Below, piece after piece: positions 34,988 to 43,956 of a DNA stretch of 64,000 bases. The notes beneath the pieces were generated by a model, which was not told the DNA's origin, ran no database searches, and saw only the letters and a program-made list of their open reading frames with translations. Each line of letters begins with the position of its first letter. The first letter of the stretch is position 1. The stretch lies in contig NZ_JAAEDH010000005.1 of the NCBI RefSeq assembly GCF_018128965.1, positions 118,497 through 182,496 on the forward strand. The letters are read 5' to 3'. The position numbers were made by a program, and so were the translations under genes. The DNA is from Plastoroseomonas arctica (GTDB taxonomy: Bacteria; Pseudomonadota; Alphaproteobacteria; Acetobacterales; Acetobacteraceae).

Positions 34988-36217
34988 ATGACCCTTTCCC
35001 GCCGCGGCGCCCTCGCCGCCGGCGCCGGCACCCTTGCCGGCCTGCCCTTCGCCCGCGCCCGCGCCCAGGCCGCCGGCACCATCAAGATCGGCGTGCTGAA
35101 CGACCAGTCCGGCACCTATCGCGACCTCTCCGGCCCCGGCTCCACCATCTGCGCACGCCAGGCGATCAGCGAGCTCGGCGCGCTGGGCTTCAATGTCGAG
35201 GTCGTGCAGGCGGACCACCAGAACCGCCCCGATGTCGGGTCCACCATCGCGCGCACCTGGTTCGACCGTGATGGCGTGGATGCCATCATCGACGTGCCGA
35301 CGAGCTCGGTCGCCCTCGCCGTCGCCGGCGTGGCGCGCGAGAAGAACAAGATCTTCCTGAACTCCGGCGCCGCCACCTCGGACCTCACCGGCGCGCAGTG
35401 CAGCCCGAACACGATCCACTGGACCTACGACACCTGGATGCTCGCCAAGGGCACCGGTGGCGCGATGGTGCGCGCCGGCGGCGACAGCTGGTTCTTCATC
35501 ACCGCCGACTACGCCTTCGGTCATGCGCTCGAGCGCGACACCTCGGCCTTCATCCGCGCCGCCGGCGGCCGCGTGCTCGGCCAGGTCCGCACGCCCTTCC
35601 CGGGCACGACGGATTTCTCCTCTTACCTGGTGCAGGCGCAGGCGTCCCGCGCCAAGGTGATCGGCCTCGCCAACGCGGGTGCGGACACCATCAACTCCAT
35701 CAAGCAGGCGGCCGAGTTCGGCATCACCCGGCGCGGCGTGAAGCTCGCGGGCCTGCTCGTCTTCATCACCGACGTGCATTCGCTGGGCCTGCCCACCGCG
35801 CAGGGCCTGGTGCTGACCGAGACCTTCTACTGGGACCTCAACGACCGCACCCGCGCGCTCACCACCCGCGTGCGCGGCAACATGCCGGGCAACCAGCCGC
35901 CCTCGATGGTGCAGGCCGGCTGCTACTCGGCGGCGCTGCACTACCTCAAGACCGTGAAGGACATGGGCGTGGCCGCAGCCAAAGCCGATGGCGCGGCGAC
36001 GGTCGCGCGCATGAAGGCGATACCGGCCGATGACGATGCCTTCGGCGCGGGCTCCATCCGCCCCGATGGTCGCAAGATCCACCCGGCCTACCTGTTCGAG
36101 GTGAAGACGCCGGCCGAGAGCACCGCGCCGTGGGACTACTACAAGCTGCTGCAGACGGTCGGCACCGACGACGCCTTCCGCCCCGTCGCCGAAGGCGGCT
36201 GCGCCCTGGTCCGCTGA
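34988..36217 (+). CDS. Branched-chain-type ABC receptor (Peripla_BP_6), paralogue 1 of 3
   Basis: A 409-residue periplasmic receptor with a twin-arginine-like signal (MTLSRRGALAAGAGTLAGLP). The mature domain starts IKIGVLNDQSGTYRDLSGPG and contains FNVEVVQADHQNRPDVG, GATSDLTGAQCSPNTIHWTY and WDYYKLLQT. Two more receptors with the same wording lie at 47986 and 49256 beside Liv-type genes, yet this one stands in the cyanate cluster without its own membrane parts. It probably plugs into the shared permease. Ligands may be amides or small amines rather than leucine; not resolved. Confidence 0.85.
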   Translation: MTLSRRGALAAGAGTLAGLPFARARAQAAGTIKIGVLNDQSGTYRDLSGPGSTICARQAISELGALGFNVEVVQADHQNRPDVGSTIARTWFDRDGVDAIIDVPTSSVALAVAGVAREKNKIFLNSGAATSDLTGAQCSPNTIHWTYDTWMLAKGTGGAMVRAGGDSWFFITADYAFGHALERDTSAFIRAAGGRVLGQVRTPFPGTTDFSSYLVQAQASRAKVIGLANAGADTINSIKQAAEFGITRRGVKLAGLLVFITDVHSLGLPTAQGLVLTETFYWDLNDRTRALTTRVRGNMPGNQPPSMVQAGCYSAALHYLKTVKDMGVAAAKADGAATVARMKAIPADDDAFGAGSIRPDGRKIHPAYLFEVKTPAESTAPWDYYKLLQTVGTDDAFRPVAEGGCALVR

Positions 36218-36250
36218 GGCCGCTTTTCCGCGGCACGAAACCCGCTAGGC

Positions 36251-36272
36251 TCTCCCGGTCCATTCCGGGAGA
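36251..36272 (+). promoter_or_regulatory. Hairpin sequestering the RBS of the amidohydrolase gene
   Basis: TCTCCCGG (36251-36258) pairs with CCGGGAGA (36265-36272) around a six-base loop. The right arm contains the GGGAGA ribosome site seven bases before the GTG start at 36279. Folding would hide the RBS and could throttle translation. It is not a terminator, since no T-run follows. Confidence 0.55.
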
Positions 36273-36278
36273 GCACGC

Positions 36279-37526
36279 GTGCAGCCTGACCTGATCCTTC
36301 GCGACATCCGCCTGCCCGATGCCGCGCCGGACGCTCCCACCCTGGACCTCGCGGTGTTCGATGGCCTTATCGCGGAGATCGCGCCGCGCATCGCCGCGAC
36401 CGCGCGCGAGGAAGTGCGCGCCGGTGGCCGCGTGGTGGCAGGCGGCTTCGTCGAGACGCATATCCATCTCGACAAATCCTGCATCCTCGGCCGCTGCGAA
36501 TGCGAGACCACGCGCAACCCGCACCGCGCGATGGAGCGCGTCTCGGCGGTGAAGGAAAGCTTCACCGTCGAGGACGTGACCGCGCGCGCCGCCGCGACCA
36601 TCGAGAAGTGCATCAGCCACGGCACCATGCGCATGCGCACCCATTGCGAGGTCGACCCCCTTGTGGGTCTGCGCGGCTTCGAGGGCGTGCTGGCGCTGCG
36701 CGACCGCTACGCCTGGGCCATCGACCTCGAGATCTGCGTGATGCCGCAGGAGGGCCTGCTCAACAACCCCGGCACGGACGAGCTGATGCTGGAGGCGCTA
36801 CGCAACGGCGCGCGCGTCGTCGGCGCCGCGCCGAACTACGACAGCGATCGCGCGGGACAGATCCACCGCGTCTTCGAGATGGCGATCGAGCACGACGCCG
36901 ACATCGACATGCACCTCGATTCCGGCGCCTCGGCATCGGAGCTCGACACGCTGCTGGTCTGCGACCTGGCGGAGAAGCATGGCTGGCAGGGGCGCGTTGC
37001 CATCGGCCATGTGACGAAGCTCTCCACCATGCCGATCGCGGCGATGGAGGAGGTGGCGCGGCGCATGGCGGCCTGCGGCGTCGCGCTGACGCCGCTGGTG
37101 GCGACCGACCTCTACCTTGGTGGACGCCACGCGGAGTTCGACGTGCCGCGCGCGGTGGTGGATGCCAACCGCTTCGCCGATCTCGGCGTGCTGTGTTCCA
37201 TCGCGTCGAACAACATCCTCAACCCCTTCACGCCGTTTGGGGATGGGCAGCTGCTGCGCCAGGCGAACATGCACGCCGTCGTCTGCCAGCGCGGCAATGA
37301 CGACGACGTCGCTGCGATCTTCCGCATGATCACGGCCGATGCGGCGCGCGTCCTGCGCCAGGACGATTACGGCGTGGCGGTCGGCATGCCGGCCGACCTG
37401 ATCGTGCTGGACGCGCCCGATGCGGTGATGGCGCTGCGCACCACCGCGCCCGTCCTGCACGCCTTCAAGCGCGGCGTGCGCACGGTGACGCGCGCGCCGG
37501 TGCAGCTGCACCGGCCGGAGGGCTAG
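36279..37526 (+). CDS. Amidohydrolase, cytosine-deaminase-like (CodA family)
   Basis: A 415-residue TIM-barrel metal enzyme. The metal-binding start FVETHIHLDKSCILG is clear; CISHGTMRMRTHCEVDPLVG and IGHVTKLSTMP give the barrel His. Where cytosine deaminases have HxDE, this reads HLDSGASASE (IDMHLDSG), and where they have HD it reads SIASNNILNPFTPFGD. The catalytic Glu/Asp pattern is therefore altered and the substrate may be a different cyclic amide or urea compound. It starts with GTG behind a hairpin. It closes the plus-strand nitrogen cluster. Confidence 0.78.
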   Translation: MQPDLILRDIRLPDAAPDAPTLDLAVFDGLIAEIAPRIAATAREEVRAGGRVVAGGFVETHIHLDKSCILGRCECETTRNPHRAMERVSAVKESFTVEDVTARAAATIEKCISHGTMRMRTHCEVDPLVGLRGFEGVLALRDRYAWAIDLEICVMPQEGLLNNPGTDELMLEALRNGARVVGAAPNYDSDRAGQIHRVFEMAIEHDADIDMHLDSGASASELDTLLVCDLAEKHGWQGRVAIGHVTKLSTMPIAAMEEVARRMAACGVALTPLVATDLYLGGRHAEFDVPRAVVDANRFADLGVLCSIASNNILNPFTPFGDGQLLRQANMHAVVCQRGNDDDVAAIFRMITADAARVLRQDDYGVAVGMPADLIVLDAPDAVMALRTTAPVLHAFKRGVRTVTRAPVQLHRPEG

Positions 37527-37533
37527 GCGCTGA

Positions 37534-38751
37534 TCAGCTCATGCTCTCGATCATCTCGCGCACCTTCGGGTAGATTTCCGTCTGCCAGCGTCGGCCGTTG
37601 AACACGCCATAATGCCCGACGCCGGTCTGCAGGTGGTAGTTGCGCATGTTGACCGGAATGCCCGAGCACAGATCCAGCGCCGCCATCGTCTGCCCGACCG
37701 AGCAGATGTCGTCGCGCTCGCCCTCGACCACCATCAGCGCGCAGCGGCGAATGAGCTCCGGCCGCACGCGGCGCCCGCGGTATTCCAGAAGCCCGGTCGC
37801 GAGCTCGTGGCGCTTGAAGATGCGGTCCACCGTCTCGAGGAAGAAATCCGCCGAGAGATCCATGACGGAGAAATACTCCTCATAGAAATGGCGGTGTGTT
37901 TCGGTGGCGGCGGCGTCGGCGGTCGCGACGTTCTTCACCTGGCCGACATGGCCGCTGATGTGGCGCCCGATATTCATCGCCATGAAGGCGGAAAGCTGGG
38001 TGGCACCGGGATAGACGCGGCGACCCGCACCGGCGAATTGCCACGGCACCTTCTGGATCAGGTTCTTCTCGAACCAGGCCATGTCCTTCTGCGCGGCGAA
38101 TTCATTGACCTTGGTGGGCGCGATGCGCGTGTCGATGGGCCCCGCCATCAGCGTCATGGAACGCGGCTGCGCGCGGTCGCGGTCCTCGGCCATGATGGCG
38201 GCCGCGGCGAGCACGGGGACGGAGGGCTGGCAGACTGCCAGCACATGCGAACCCGGGCCCATGGCGCGCAGGAAATCGATGATGTGGGTGACGTAGTCGT
38301 CGAAGCCGAAGGCGCCCTCGGCGGCGGGCACGTCGCGCGGGTTGTGCCAGTCGGTGATGTGGATGTCGAAGTCGGGCAGCATCGTCTCGACCGTGCCGCG
38401 CAGCAGCGTCGCGAAATGGCCCGACATGGGCGCGGTGACGAGCACCTTGGGCTGCTCCTCCGCACCTTCCTTGACGAAGCGCAGCAGTGTGGCGAAGGGC
38501 GTCTTTGCCACCGCCTCCTCGCGCACGGCGACGTCGCGATTGCCCAGCCGCGCGGTGGTGAAGCCGAAGGCGGGGCGGTGATGCAGCACCGCGGCGCGCC
38601 CCGCGACGTCGAGCGCGCCGGCCAGGTATCGGGCGGGGAAATTCTGCGGCGCGTCGCCGGCGGCATCCAGCAGCATCCGCGCCGATAGCATCGCCATGCG
38701 CCGGAACGGTGCGGCGAGGTCCTCCTGCAGGGCGGTCAAGCTGTAGAGCAT
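37534..38751 (-). CDS. phaZ: Intracellular polyhydroxyalkanoate depolymerase
   Basis: A 406-residue alpha/beta hydrolase. It shows the PhaZ landmarks: the start MLYSLTALQEDLAAPFRRMA, PMSGHFATLLRGTVETMLPD, DWHNPRDVPAAEGAFGFDDY, and VCQPSVPVLAAAA with a Cys nucleophile instead of the Ser of secreted lipases. C-terminal QTGVGHYGVFNGRRW holds the His. Intracellular PHA depolymerases mobilise poly-3-hydroxybutyrate granules. GGAGAA precedes the ATG at 38751; an open frame continues to 38805. It is divergent from the GST gene. Confidence 0.9.
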   Translation of the reverse strand: MLYSLTALQEDLAAPFRRMAMLSARMLLDAAGDAPQNFPARYLAGALDVAGRAAVLHHRPAFGFTTARLGNRDVAVREEAVAKTPFATLLRFVKEGAEEQPKVLVTAPMSGHFATLLRGTVETMLPDFDIHITDWHNPRDVPAAEGAFGFDDYVTHIIDFLRAMGPGSHVLAVCQPSVPVLAAAAIMAEDRDRAQPRSMTLMAGPIDTRIAPTKVNEFAAQKDMAWFEKNLIQKVPWQFAGAGRRVYPGATQLSAFMAMNIGRHISGHVGQVKNVATADAAATETHRHFYEEYFSVMDLSADFFLETVDRIFKRHELATGLLEYRGRRVRPELIRRCALMVVEGERDDICSVGQTMAALDLCSGIPVNMRNYHLQTGVGHYGVFNGRRWQTEIYPKVREMIESMS

Positions 38752-38843
38752 CGGCAAAGCTTCTCCGCGGGACAGTCGATGCAGCGTATCCCGCGTCGCG
38801 ATCAATTGATATCCTCCTCCCTTCGCGGAAAAGGGCTGGGCTC

Positions 38844-39500
38844 ATGGCGGAAGCTGTCTTGTTCATCACGAGCCGGAACTACTCCTCATGGTCACTGCGC
38901 GGCTGGCTGCTCTGCCGCATCGCCGGGCTGCCGTTCCACGCGGAATCGATCTCGCCGGACGACCCGCGCGTGAAGGAGGAGCTGCTGATGCGCGCCTCCT
39001 CCATCCGCTATCCCGCGCTCGTGCATGGCGACGTGAAGGTGTGGGACACGCTCGGCATGGCCGAGTACCTGAACGAGGCCTTCCCGGCCGCGCACATGCT
39101 GCCCGAGGAGCGCCAGGCGCGCGCGCTGTGTCGCTCGATCTCGGGCGAGATGCATTCGGGGTTTTCCGCGCTGCGCTCCTCGCTGCCGATGAACATCCGC
39201 GCGCGCCGGCCGGGCTTCCGCATCTGGACCGGACCGCGCGGCGACATCGCCGCGGTGAACGCGATCTGGGAGGATTGCATCGCGCGTTCGGGCGGGCCCT
39301 TCCTGTTCGGCGCGGCACCCTGCATCGCGGATGCCATGTTCGCGCCCGTGGTCAGCCGCTACGTCACCTATGACGTGGCGATGCAGGGCGCCTGCCGCAC
39401 CTTCGCCGATGCGGTGCTGGGCTGGGACGCCATGCAGGACTGGATGCGCGACGCCGAGGCGGAGCCCGAGGAGATCGCGGAGCTCGACATCGAATTCTGA
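38844..39500 (+). CDS. Glutathione S-transferase family protein
   Basis: A 218-residue protein with a thioredoxin-like N-terminal domain (AVLFITSRNYSSWSLRGWLL, SSIRYPALVHGDVKVWDTLG) and an alpha-helical C-terminal domain (RSLPMNIRARRPGF, SGGPFLFGAAPCIADAMFAP). The Ser/Tyr of the SRNYSSWS segment is the likely glutathione-activating residue. This subgroup (GST_N_3/GstA-like) is widespread in proteobacteria with unclear substrates. It is divergent from phaZ and converges with the globin gene, 15 bases away. Confidence 0.87.
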   Translation: MAEAVLFITSRNYSSWSLRGWLLCRIAGLPFHAESISPDDPRVKEELLMRASSIRYPALVHGDVKVWDTLGMAEYLNEAFPAAHMLPEERQARALCRSISGEMHSGFSALRSSLPMNIRARRPGFRIWTGPRGDIAAVNAIWEDCIARSGGPFLFGAAPCIADAMFAPVVSRYVTYDVAMQGACRTFADAVLGWDAMQDWMRDAEAEPEEIAELDIEF

Positions 39501-39515
39501 GCAAGGGCCGCGGCG

Positions 39516-39923
39516 TCAGTGCCGCGCGGCCTCCTGCATCACGCCCGACAGGAAGGTGTAGGCGGTGACCCAGGCGCCCTCGACCTCGGGCGTGAACTTG
39601 TCGCCCAGCCCCTGGCCGAGAGTCCAGATCAGCGCCGCGCCGACCGTTGCGTAGTGGCTGTCCTGCACGCCGTATCCCGCATGCCGCTTGCCGAGCGACT
39701 GCACGGCCGGGACCAGCACACCGGGATTGTCGAGGTTCTTCGTCACAGTGGCGATCATGGCCATGAGCTTCGCGGACTGCTCCGCCATGTCGCCGCGGAA
39801 CAGCGGGCGCAGGCTCGGGTCGAGCTCGAACAGGCGGCCGTAGAACAACGCGCCCGCCTGCGCCGCGATCGGCTCCACCAGCGCGAATGACGCGCGGACG
39901 TGGTCCTTTTCGGCCGGCGTCAT
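39516..39923 (-). CDS. Single-domain bacterial globin
   Basis: A 135-residue haemoglobin. The proximal His is in SLGKRHAGYGVQDSHY, aligning with Vitreoscilla VHb (VKHCQAGVAAAHY), and the B-helix Tyr is in AGALFYGRLFELDP. The last helix (AYTFLSGVMQEAA) is complete. Such globins bind oxygen or nitric oxide and protect against nitrosative stress. No flavin reductase domain is attached, so an external reductase would be needed. Its ATG overlaps the stop of the cupin gene by four bases. Confidence 0.88.
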   Translation of the reverse strand: MTPAEKDHVRASFALVEPIAAQAGALFYGRLFELDPSLRPLFRGDMAEQSAKLMAMIATVTKNLDNPGVLVPAVQSLGKRHAGYGVQDSHYATVGAALIWTLGQGLGDKFTPEVEGAWVTAYTFLSGVMQEAARH

Positions 39924-40363
39924 CGCGGCGGCGCGCTGGTCCAGGGCGTGGGCGCGGGGATCTCGGCGGCGGCGGGCTCGGCATCCTGGCTGCCGAAATC
40001 GGCGGGGCCCACGATCTCGAGGTATTCCATGTCGGGCGAGTAGTCGAACAGGTAGTGGACGATGCCCGGGCGCTGGTGGACGCAGTCGCCGGCCTCGACC
40101 AGCGTGACCTTGTCCTCGTACATGAACTTCGCCCAGCCCTTGGTCATCAGCACGATCTGGAATTCGCACTGGTGGGTGTGCCAGCCGGTGCCCTTTTCCG
40201 GCGCCTCGTTGGCGCGGACCAGGTGGGCGATCACGCGGCCGCCGGTCGCGGCCGCGATGCCGAGATCCTTGTATTCGAAGAAGCTGCGCAGCCCATCCTT
40301 GCGCCAGGGCGTATCGGCGGGCTTCACGTGCGAGAAAAGATTGACGATCGGTTGGTCGAGCAT
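39920..40363 (-). CDS. Cupin-domain protein
   Basis: A 147-residue cupin. Motif 1 reads GTGWHTHQCEFQIVLMTKGW (two His and Glu for metal), and motif 2 GDCVHQRPGIVHYLFDY gives the third His. A metal-binding barrel is therefore likely. It is the first gene of a two-gene minus-strand unit with a globin. Its start at 40363 has GGAGG upstream, preferred to the longer frame from 40492. Possible role: dioxygenase or sensor tied to globin chemistry; not established. Confidence 0.8.
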   Translation of the reverse strand: MLDQPIVNLFSHVKPADTPWRKDGLRSFFEYKDLGIAAATGGRVIAHLVRANEAPEKGTGWHTHQCEFQIVLMTKGWAKFMYEDKVTLVEAGDCVHQRPGIVHYLFDYSPDMEYLEIVGPADFGSQDAEPAAAEIPAPTPWTSAPPR

Positions 40364-40559
40364 GTCTGCGCCTCCATGCGGCGGGCCAGAGCGCCCGCGC
40401 GCTGCTTCGGTTGCCGTTCTGACGCTCCTCGTCGGGGAACATCGTCGCGCCCGGCGGCATCGGATGCAAACGAAATCGTTGCAGTGCAGCATGCGGCGGC
40501 GGCCTTTCGGCCAGGGGCGGCGCGCCCTATTCTACGAGCAACAGACCCGGGTGAACCGA

Positions 40560-42947
40560 ATGACCATGCAGGGCAAGCCAGCGCCGGCGGCGCCGATCGA
40601 CGAGGCCGCGCGCATCCGCATGCTCAAGGCCGTCGAGAAGAAGCTGCTCTGGCTCTCGGCCTGGATGATCCATACGGCGAACCACGTCCGGCCCAACCGG
40701 GACGGGCTGAAGGTGGGCGGGCACCAGGCCTCCTGCGCCTCGATCATCTCGGTGATGACGGCGCTGTATTTCGACATGCTCAAGCCGTCCGACCGCGTCG
40801 CGGTGAAGCCGCATGCCGGGCCGGTATTCCACGCGATCAACTACCTGCTCGGGCGGCAGACGCTGGAGAAGATGTCCACGCTGCGGGAATTCGGCGGCAT
40901 CCAGCCCTACCCATCGAGGGTGAAGGACGGGGTGGAGGTGGATTTCTCCACCGGCTCGGTGGGCCTCGGTGTCGCGCTGACCACCTTCGGGTCGCTGGTG
41001 CAGGACTACGTGCACCTGCATGGCCTCGCGCGCCCCGACGTGCCGCGCGGCCGGCACATCGCCTTGGTGGGCGATGCCGAGCTCGACGAGGGGAATATCT
41101 ACGAGGCGCTGCTTGAGGGTTGGAAGCACGACGTCCGCGATGTCTGGTGGGTGATCGACTACAACCGCCAGAGCCTGGATTCCGTGGTGCCCGACCGGCT
41201 GTTCGGCCGCATCGAGGGCCTGTTCCGCGACATGGGCTGGAACGTCGTCACGCTCAAATACGGCAGAAAACTCCTCGCCGCCTTCGCCCGCGACGAGGGC
41301 GACACGCTGCGCCGCTGGATCGATGACTGCCCCAACAGCCTCTACGCCGCGCTGACCTTCCAGGGCGGGGCCGCCTGGCGCAACGCGCTGCTGAGCGACC
41401 TCGGGCGGGTGCCGGGCGTGCGCGCCATCATCGACCCGCTGTCGGATGACGAGCTGTCGGCGCTGATGACCAATCTGGGCGGCCACGACATCGAGACCAT
41501 GAGCGAGGCCTTCCGCACCCAGGATGCCGAGGGCGACCAGCCCACCTGCTTCATCGCCTACACCATCAAGGGCATGGGGCTTCCGTTCGCTGGCCACAAG
41601 GACAACCACTCCGGCCTGATGACGCGCGAGCAGATGGACATCTTTCGCACCTCGATGAACATCCGCCCCGGCCATGAGTGGGATTTCTTTGAGGGGCTCG
41701 ACGTGCCCGAGGCGGAGCTGCGCGCCTTCATCGAGGCGGTGCCCTTCGCCACGCCGATTGCGCCCGAGGGCCGCGCGCTGGCCTCGCCGATGGTGCACGT
41801 GCCGGCGCTGCTGCCGACACCCGGCGCCGGGGCCGGGCGTGTCGTCTCCACCCAGGCGGCGTTCGGCGAGATGCTCGCCGAGATCGGCCGCGGCAATGGC
41901 GAATGCGCGGATCTTGCGGCGCGGATCGTCACGACGAGCCCGGATGTGACGGTCAGCACCAATCTCGGGCCGTGGGTGAACCGGCGCGGCATCTTCGACC
42001 GGCACAAGAAGAACGACGTGTTCCGCGACGCGAAGCTCGCCTCCGCCCAACGCTGGGGGATGTCGCCGGAGGGGCAGCATGTGGAGCTCGGCATCGCCGA
42101 GCAGAACCTGTTCCTGGTGCTCGGCGCGCTGGGCCTCTCGCACAGCCTCTATGGGGCGCGGCTGCTGCCGGTGGGGACGGTGTACGACCCCTTCGTGAAC
42201 CGCGGCCTCGATGCGCTGATCTATGGCTGCTACCAGGATGCGCGCTTCATGCTGGTGAGCACGCCTTCGGGCATCACCCTCGCGCCCGAGGGCGGGCAGC
42301 ACCAGTCGATCAACACGCCGCTTCTGGGGATGGCGCAGGATCGGCTCGCGGCCTTCGAGCCATCGCATGCGGATGAGCTCGCGGTGCTCCTGCGCCATGG
42401 GTTCGCGCACATGCAGGCGCCGCAGGGCAGTTCGGTGTGGCTGCGCCTGTCGACACGCGGCCTGACCCAGCCGGATCGGCGGATCGACCCGGCGGCGGTG
42501 ATCGCGGGCGCACACTGGGTGGTGAAGCCGGCGGAGGGTGCGCGCATCGCCATCGCCTATCAGGGCCCGGTCGCACCCGAAGCCGAGGCCGCCTTCGCCG
42601 AGTTGCGCGCGGAGGAGCCGGGGGCAGGGCTTCTCGCGATCACCTCGCCCGACCGCCTGCACGCGGAGTGGCTGAAGGCGCGGCGTGCAGGGCGGGGGGG
42701 CACGCGGGTTGGCTCGCATATCGAGCAGCTGCTGGCGCCGATGGCGGCGGGGGCGGCACTGGTCACGATCCTCGATGGCCATCCCGCGGCGCATGCCTGG
42801 CTCGGTGCCGTGCGCGGGCAACGGGTGGTGCCGCTCGGCGTGGACCGGTTCGGGCAGGCGGGGGACATCCCGACGCTCTATGCCGAATACGGGCTGGATG
42901 AGAGCGCGATCCTGGATGCCTGCGCGGAGGCGCTGCTCGGCGTCTAG
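40560..42947 (+). CDS. Thiamine-diphosphate dependent E1 component, AceE-like
   Basis: A 795-residue ThDP enzyme built like homodimeric pyruvate dehydrogenase E1 (AceE, about 887 in E. coli) with fused alpha and beta parts. ThDP motif GDAELDEGNIYEALLEGWKH lies near residue 171; GLPFAGHKDNHSGLM, ELGIAEQNLFLVLGALGLS (catalytic Glu of the beta-like part) and TPSGITLAPEGGQHQSINTP follow. No E2 or E3 gene is adjacent, so its partner and 2-oxo-acid substrate are unknown. It is about 90 residues shorter than AceE, lacking much of the N-terminal E2-binding region. Confidence 0.83.
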   Translation: MTMQGKPAPAAPIDEAARIRMLKAVEKKLLWLSAWMIHTANHVRPNRDGLKVGGHQASCASIISVMTALYFDMLKPSDRVAVKPHAGPVFHAINYLLGRQTLEKMSTLREFGGIQPYPSRVKDGVEVDFSTGSVGLGVALTTFGSLVQDYVHLHGLARPDVPRGRHIALVGDAELDEGNIYEALLEGWKHDVRDVWWVIDYNRQSLDSVVPDRLFGRIEGLFRDMGWNVVTLKYGRKLLAAFARDEGDTLRRWIDDCPNSLYAALTFQGGAAWRNALLSDLGRVPGVRAIIDPLSDDELSALMTNLGGHDIETMSEAFRTQDAEGDQPTCFIAYTIKGMGLPFAGHKDNHSGLMTREQMDIFRTSMNIRPGHEWDFFEGLDVPEAELRAFIEAVPFATPIAPEGRALASPMVHVPALLPTPGAGAGRVVSTQAAFGEMLAEIGRGNGECADLAARIVTTSPDVTVSTNLGPWVNRRGIFDRHKKNDVFRDAKLASAQRWGMSPEGQHVELGIAEQNLFLVLGALGLSHSLYGARLLPVGTVYDPFVNRGLDALIYGCYQDARFMLVSTPSGITLAPEGGQHQSINTPLLGMAQDRLAAFEPSHADELAVLLRHGFAHMQAPQGSSVWLRLSTRGLTQPDRRIDPAAVIAGAHWVVKPAEGARIAIAYQGPVAPEAEAAFAELRAEEPGAGLLAITSPDRLHAEWLKARRAGRGGTRVGSHIEQLLAPMAAGAALVTILDGHPAAHAWLGAVRGQRVVPLGVDRFGQAGDIPTLYAEYGLDESAILDACAEALLGV

Positions 42948-43387
42948 CCGCGACGTCGATGGCGAAGATGGAACAGGGCGGCGACGACAAGAAGCCCAGC
43001 ACCGGTCCAGAGCAGGCCCTGGGTCGATCCAGACTCCGCGACGGAGACGGGCATGATGTGGAGGAAGGAATTGGCGGCGTAGCGGACCTCGACCCGATCG
43101 CCGATCGCGGGCCTCTCGTTGAAGGTCAGCGTGTCCGTCAGCCTTTCTCCGCCCGGTGGCGCGACGACGACGCGCGCCAGAAACACGTCTCCGCCTTTGC
43201 GGGATTGCCGCTCGACGGAGGCGATTTCCGCCACGCCGATCTCCGAGACGGCCATGAACCGCGCCATGATCGCCGCGTTGATGCCGGCGCCGACAAGACA
43301 CAGAATTCCGATGATGGCGAAGATCCACACGCCGAAGAGGGTGAGGCCGCGGCGTGCGGATGCGGCGGCCACGGCATCATTGGTCAT
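42944..43387 (-). CDS. DUF3592-domain membrane protein
   Basis: A 147-residue protein with two membrane helices (residues about 15-40, LFGVWIFAIIGILCLVGAGI, and 118-138, GLLWTGAGLLVVAALFHLRH) flanking a soluble beta domain (VAEIASVERQSRKGGDVF, LTDTLTFNERPAIGDRVEVR). That arrangement is the DUF3592 pattern. Function is unknown. It converges with the E1 gene, their stops overlapping by four bases. The start may be the second Met of a Met-Met pair at 43390/43387. Confidence 0.75.
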   Translation of the reverse strand: MTNDAVAAASARRGLTLFGVWIFAIIGILCLVGAGINAAIMARFMAVSEIGVAEIASVERQSRKGGDVFLARVVVAPPGGERLTDTLTFNERPAIGDRVEVRYAANSFLHIMPVSVAESGSTQGLLWTGAGLLVVAALFHLRHRRRG

Positions 43388-43539
43388 CACGGGGTGCCTT
43401 CGTGCAATGGCGTCAACCCGCGCGACGATGCGGGCCCCAAGAGCACATCAAGGATGACCAGGACGCAAGACCGATGTGCCCTCTGGCCCGCAGTGGATGA
43501 GCGCGTGGTCCTGGATGCTTCCGCGGAGGCGTTGCCGGG

Positions 43540-43956
43540 CTAGGGCAGGGGGGTGATCCCCTCGGCCGTGGCCGCTGCGCGCAGCGCTGCATCGAAGCTT
43601 GCCAGCGGCACGCCGAGGCGCATGGCGAGATCGAGGTAGGTCGCGTCGTAGAGCGTCAGCCGGTGGCGCAGGGCGAGGGTGATCGGGCCTTCCCAGAGGA
43701 TTACGGGGTCGGCGGGCTCGATCCGCAGGTTGAGGGCCAGGAGGCGACGGAGCGCGTCGCGTAGTTGGTCATCCGAGATGCGACCCCTGCGGCTGGCGAC
43801 GAGCAGGGCGTTGCCGAGTTCGGTCGGCCACAATGCGGGAACTGCGGCGCCGAGGCGTTCGGCCTCGCCCATCAGGTGCAGGGCGACGGCGAGATTGGTT
43901 TCGTCTTGCAGCGTGGCCGCGACAGCGATGGATGCATCGAGAACGAACGCGGTCAG
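43540..43956 (-). CDS. PIN-domain ribonuclease toxin (VapC-like)
   Basis: A 138-residue PIN domain. The acidic residues are present: Asp in FVLDASIAVA near the N terminus, Glu in PTELGNALLV, and Asp in LTLYDATYLDLAMRL. VapC toxins cleave tRNA or rRNA when unbound by their antitoxin. No ATG, GTG or TTG is in frame near the start; a CTG at 43954-43956 overlaps the antitoxin stop as C-TGA and is the best candidate. It is coupled to the antitoxin gene upstream. Confidence 0.75.
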   Translation of the reverse strand: MTAFVLDASIAVAATLQDETNLAVALHLMGEAERLGAAVPALWPTELGNALLVASRRGRISDDQLRDALRRLLALNLRIEPADPVILWEGPITLALRHRLTLYDATYLDLAMRLGVPLASFDAALRAAATAEGITPLP

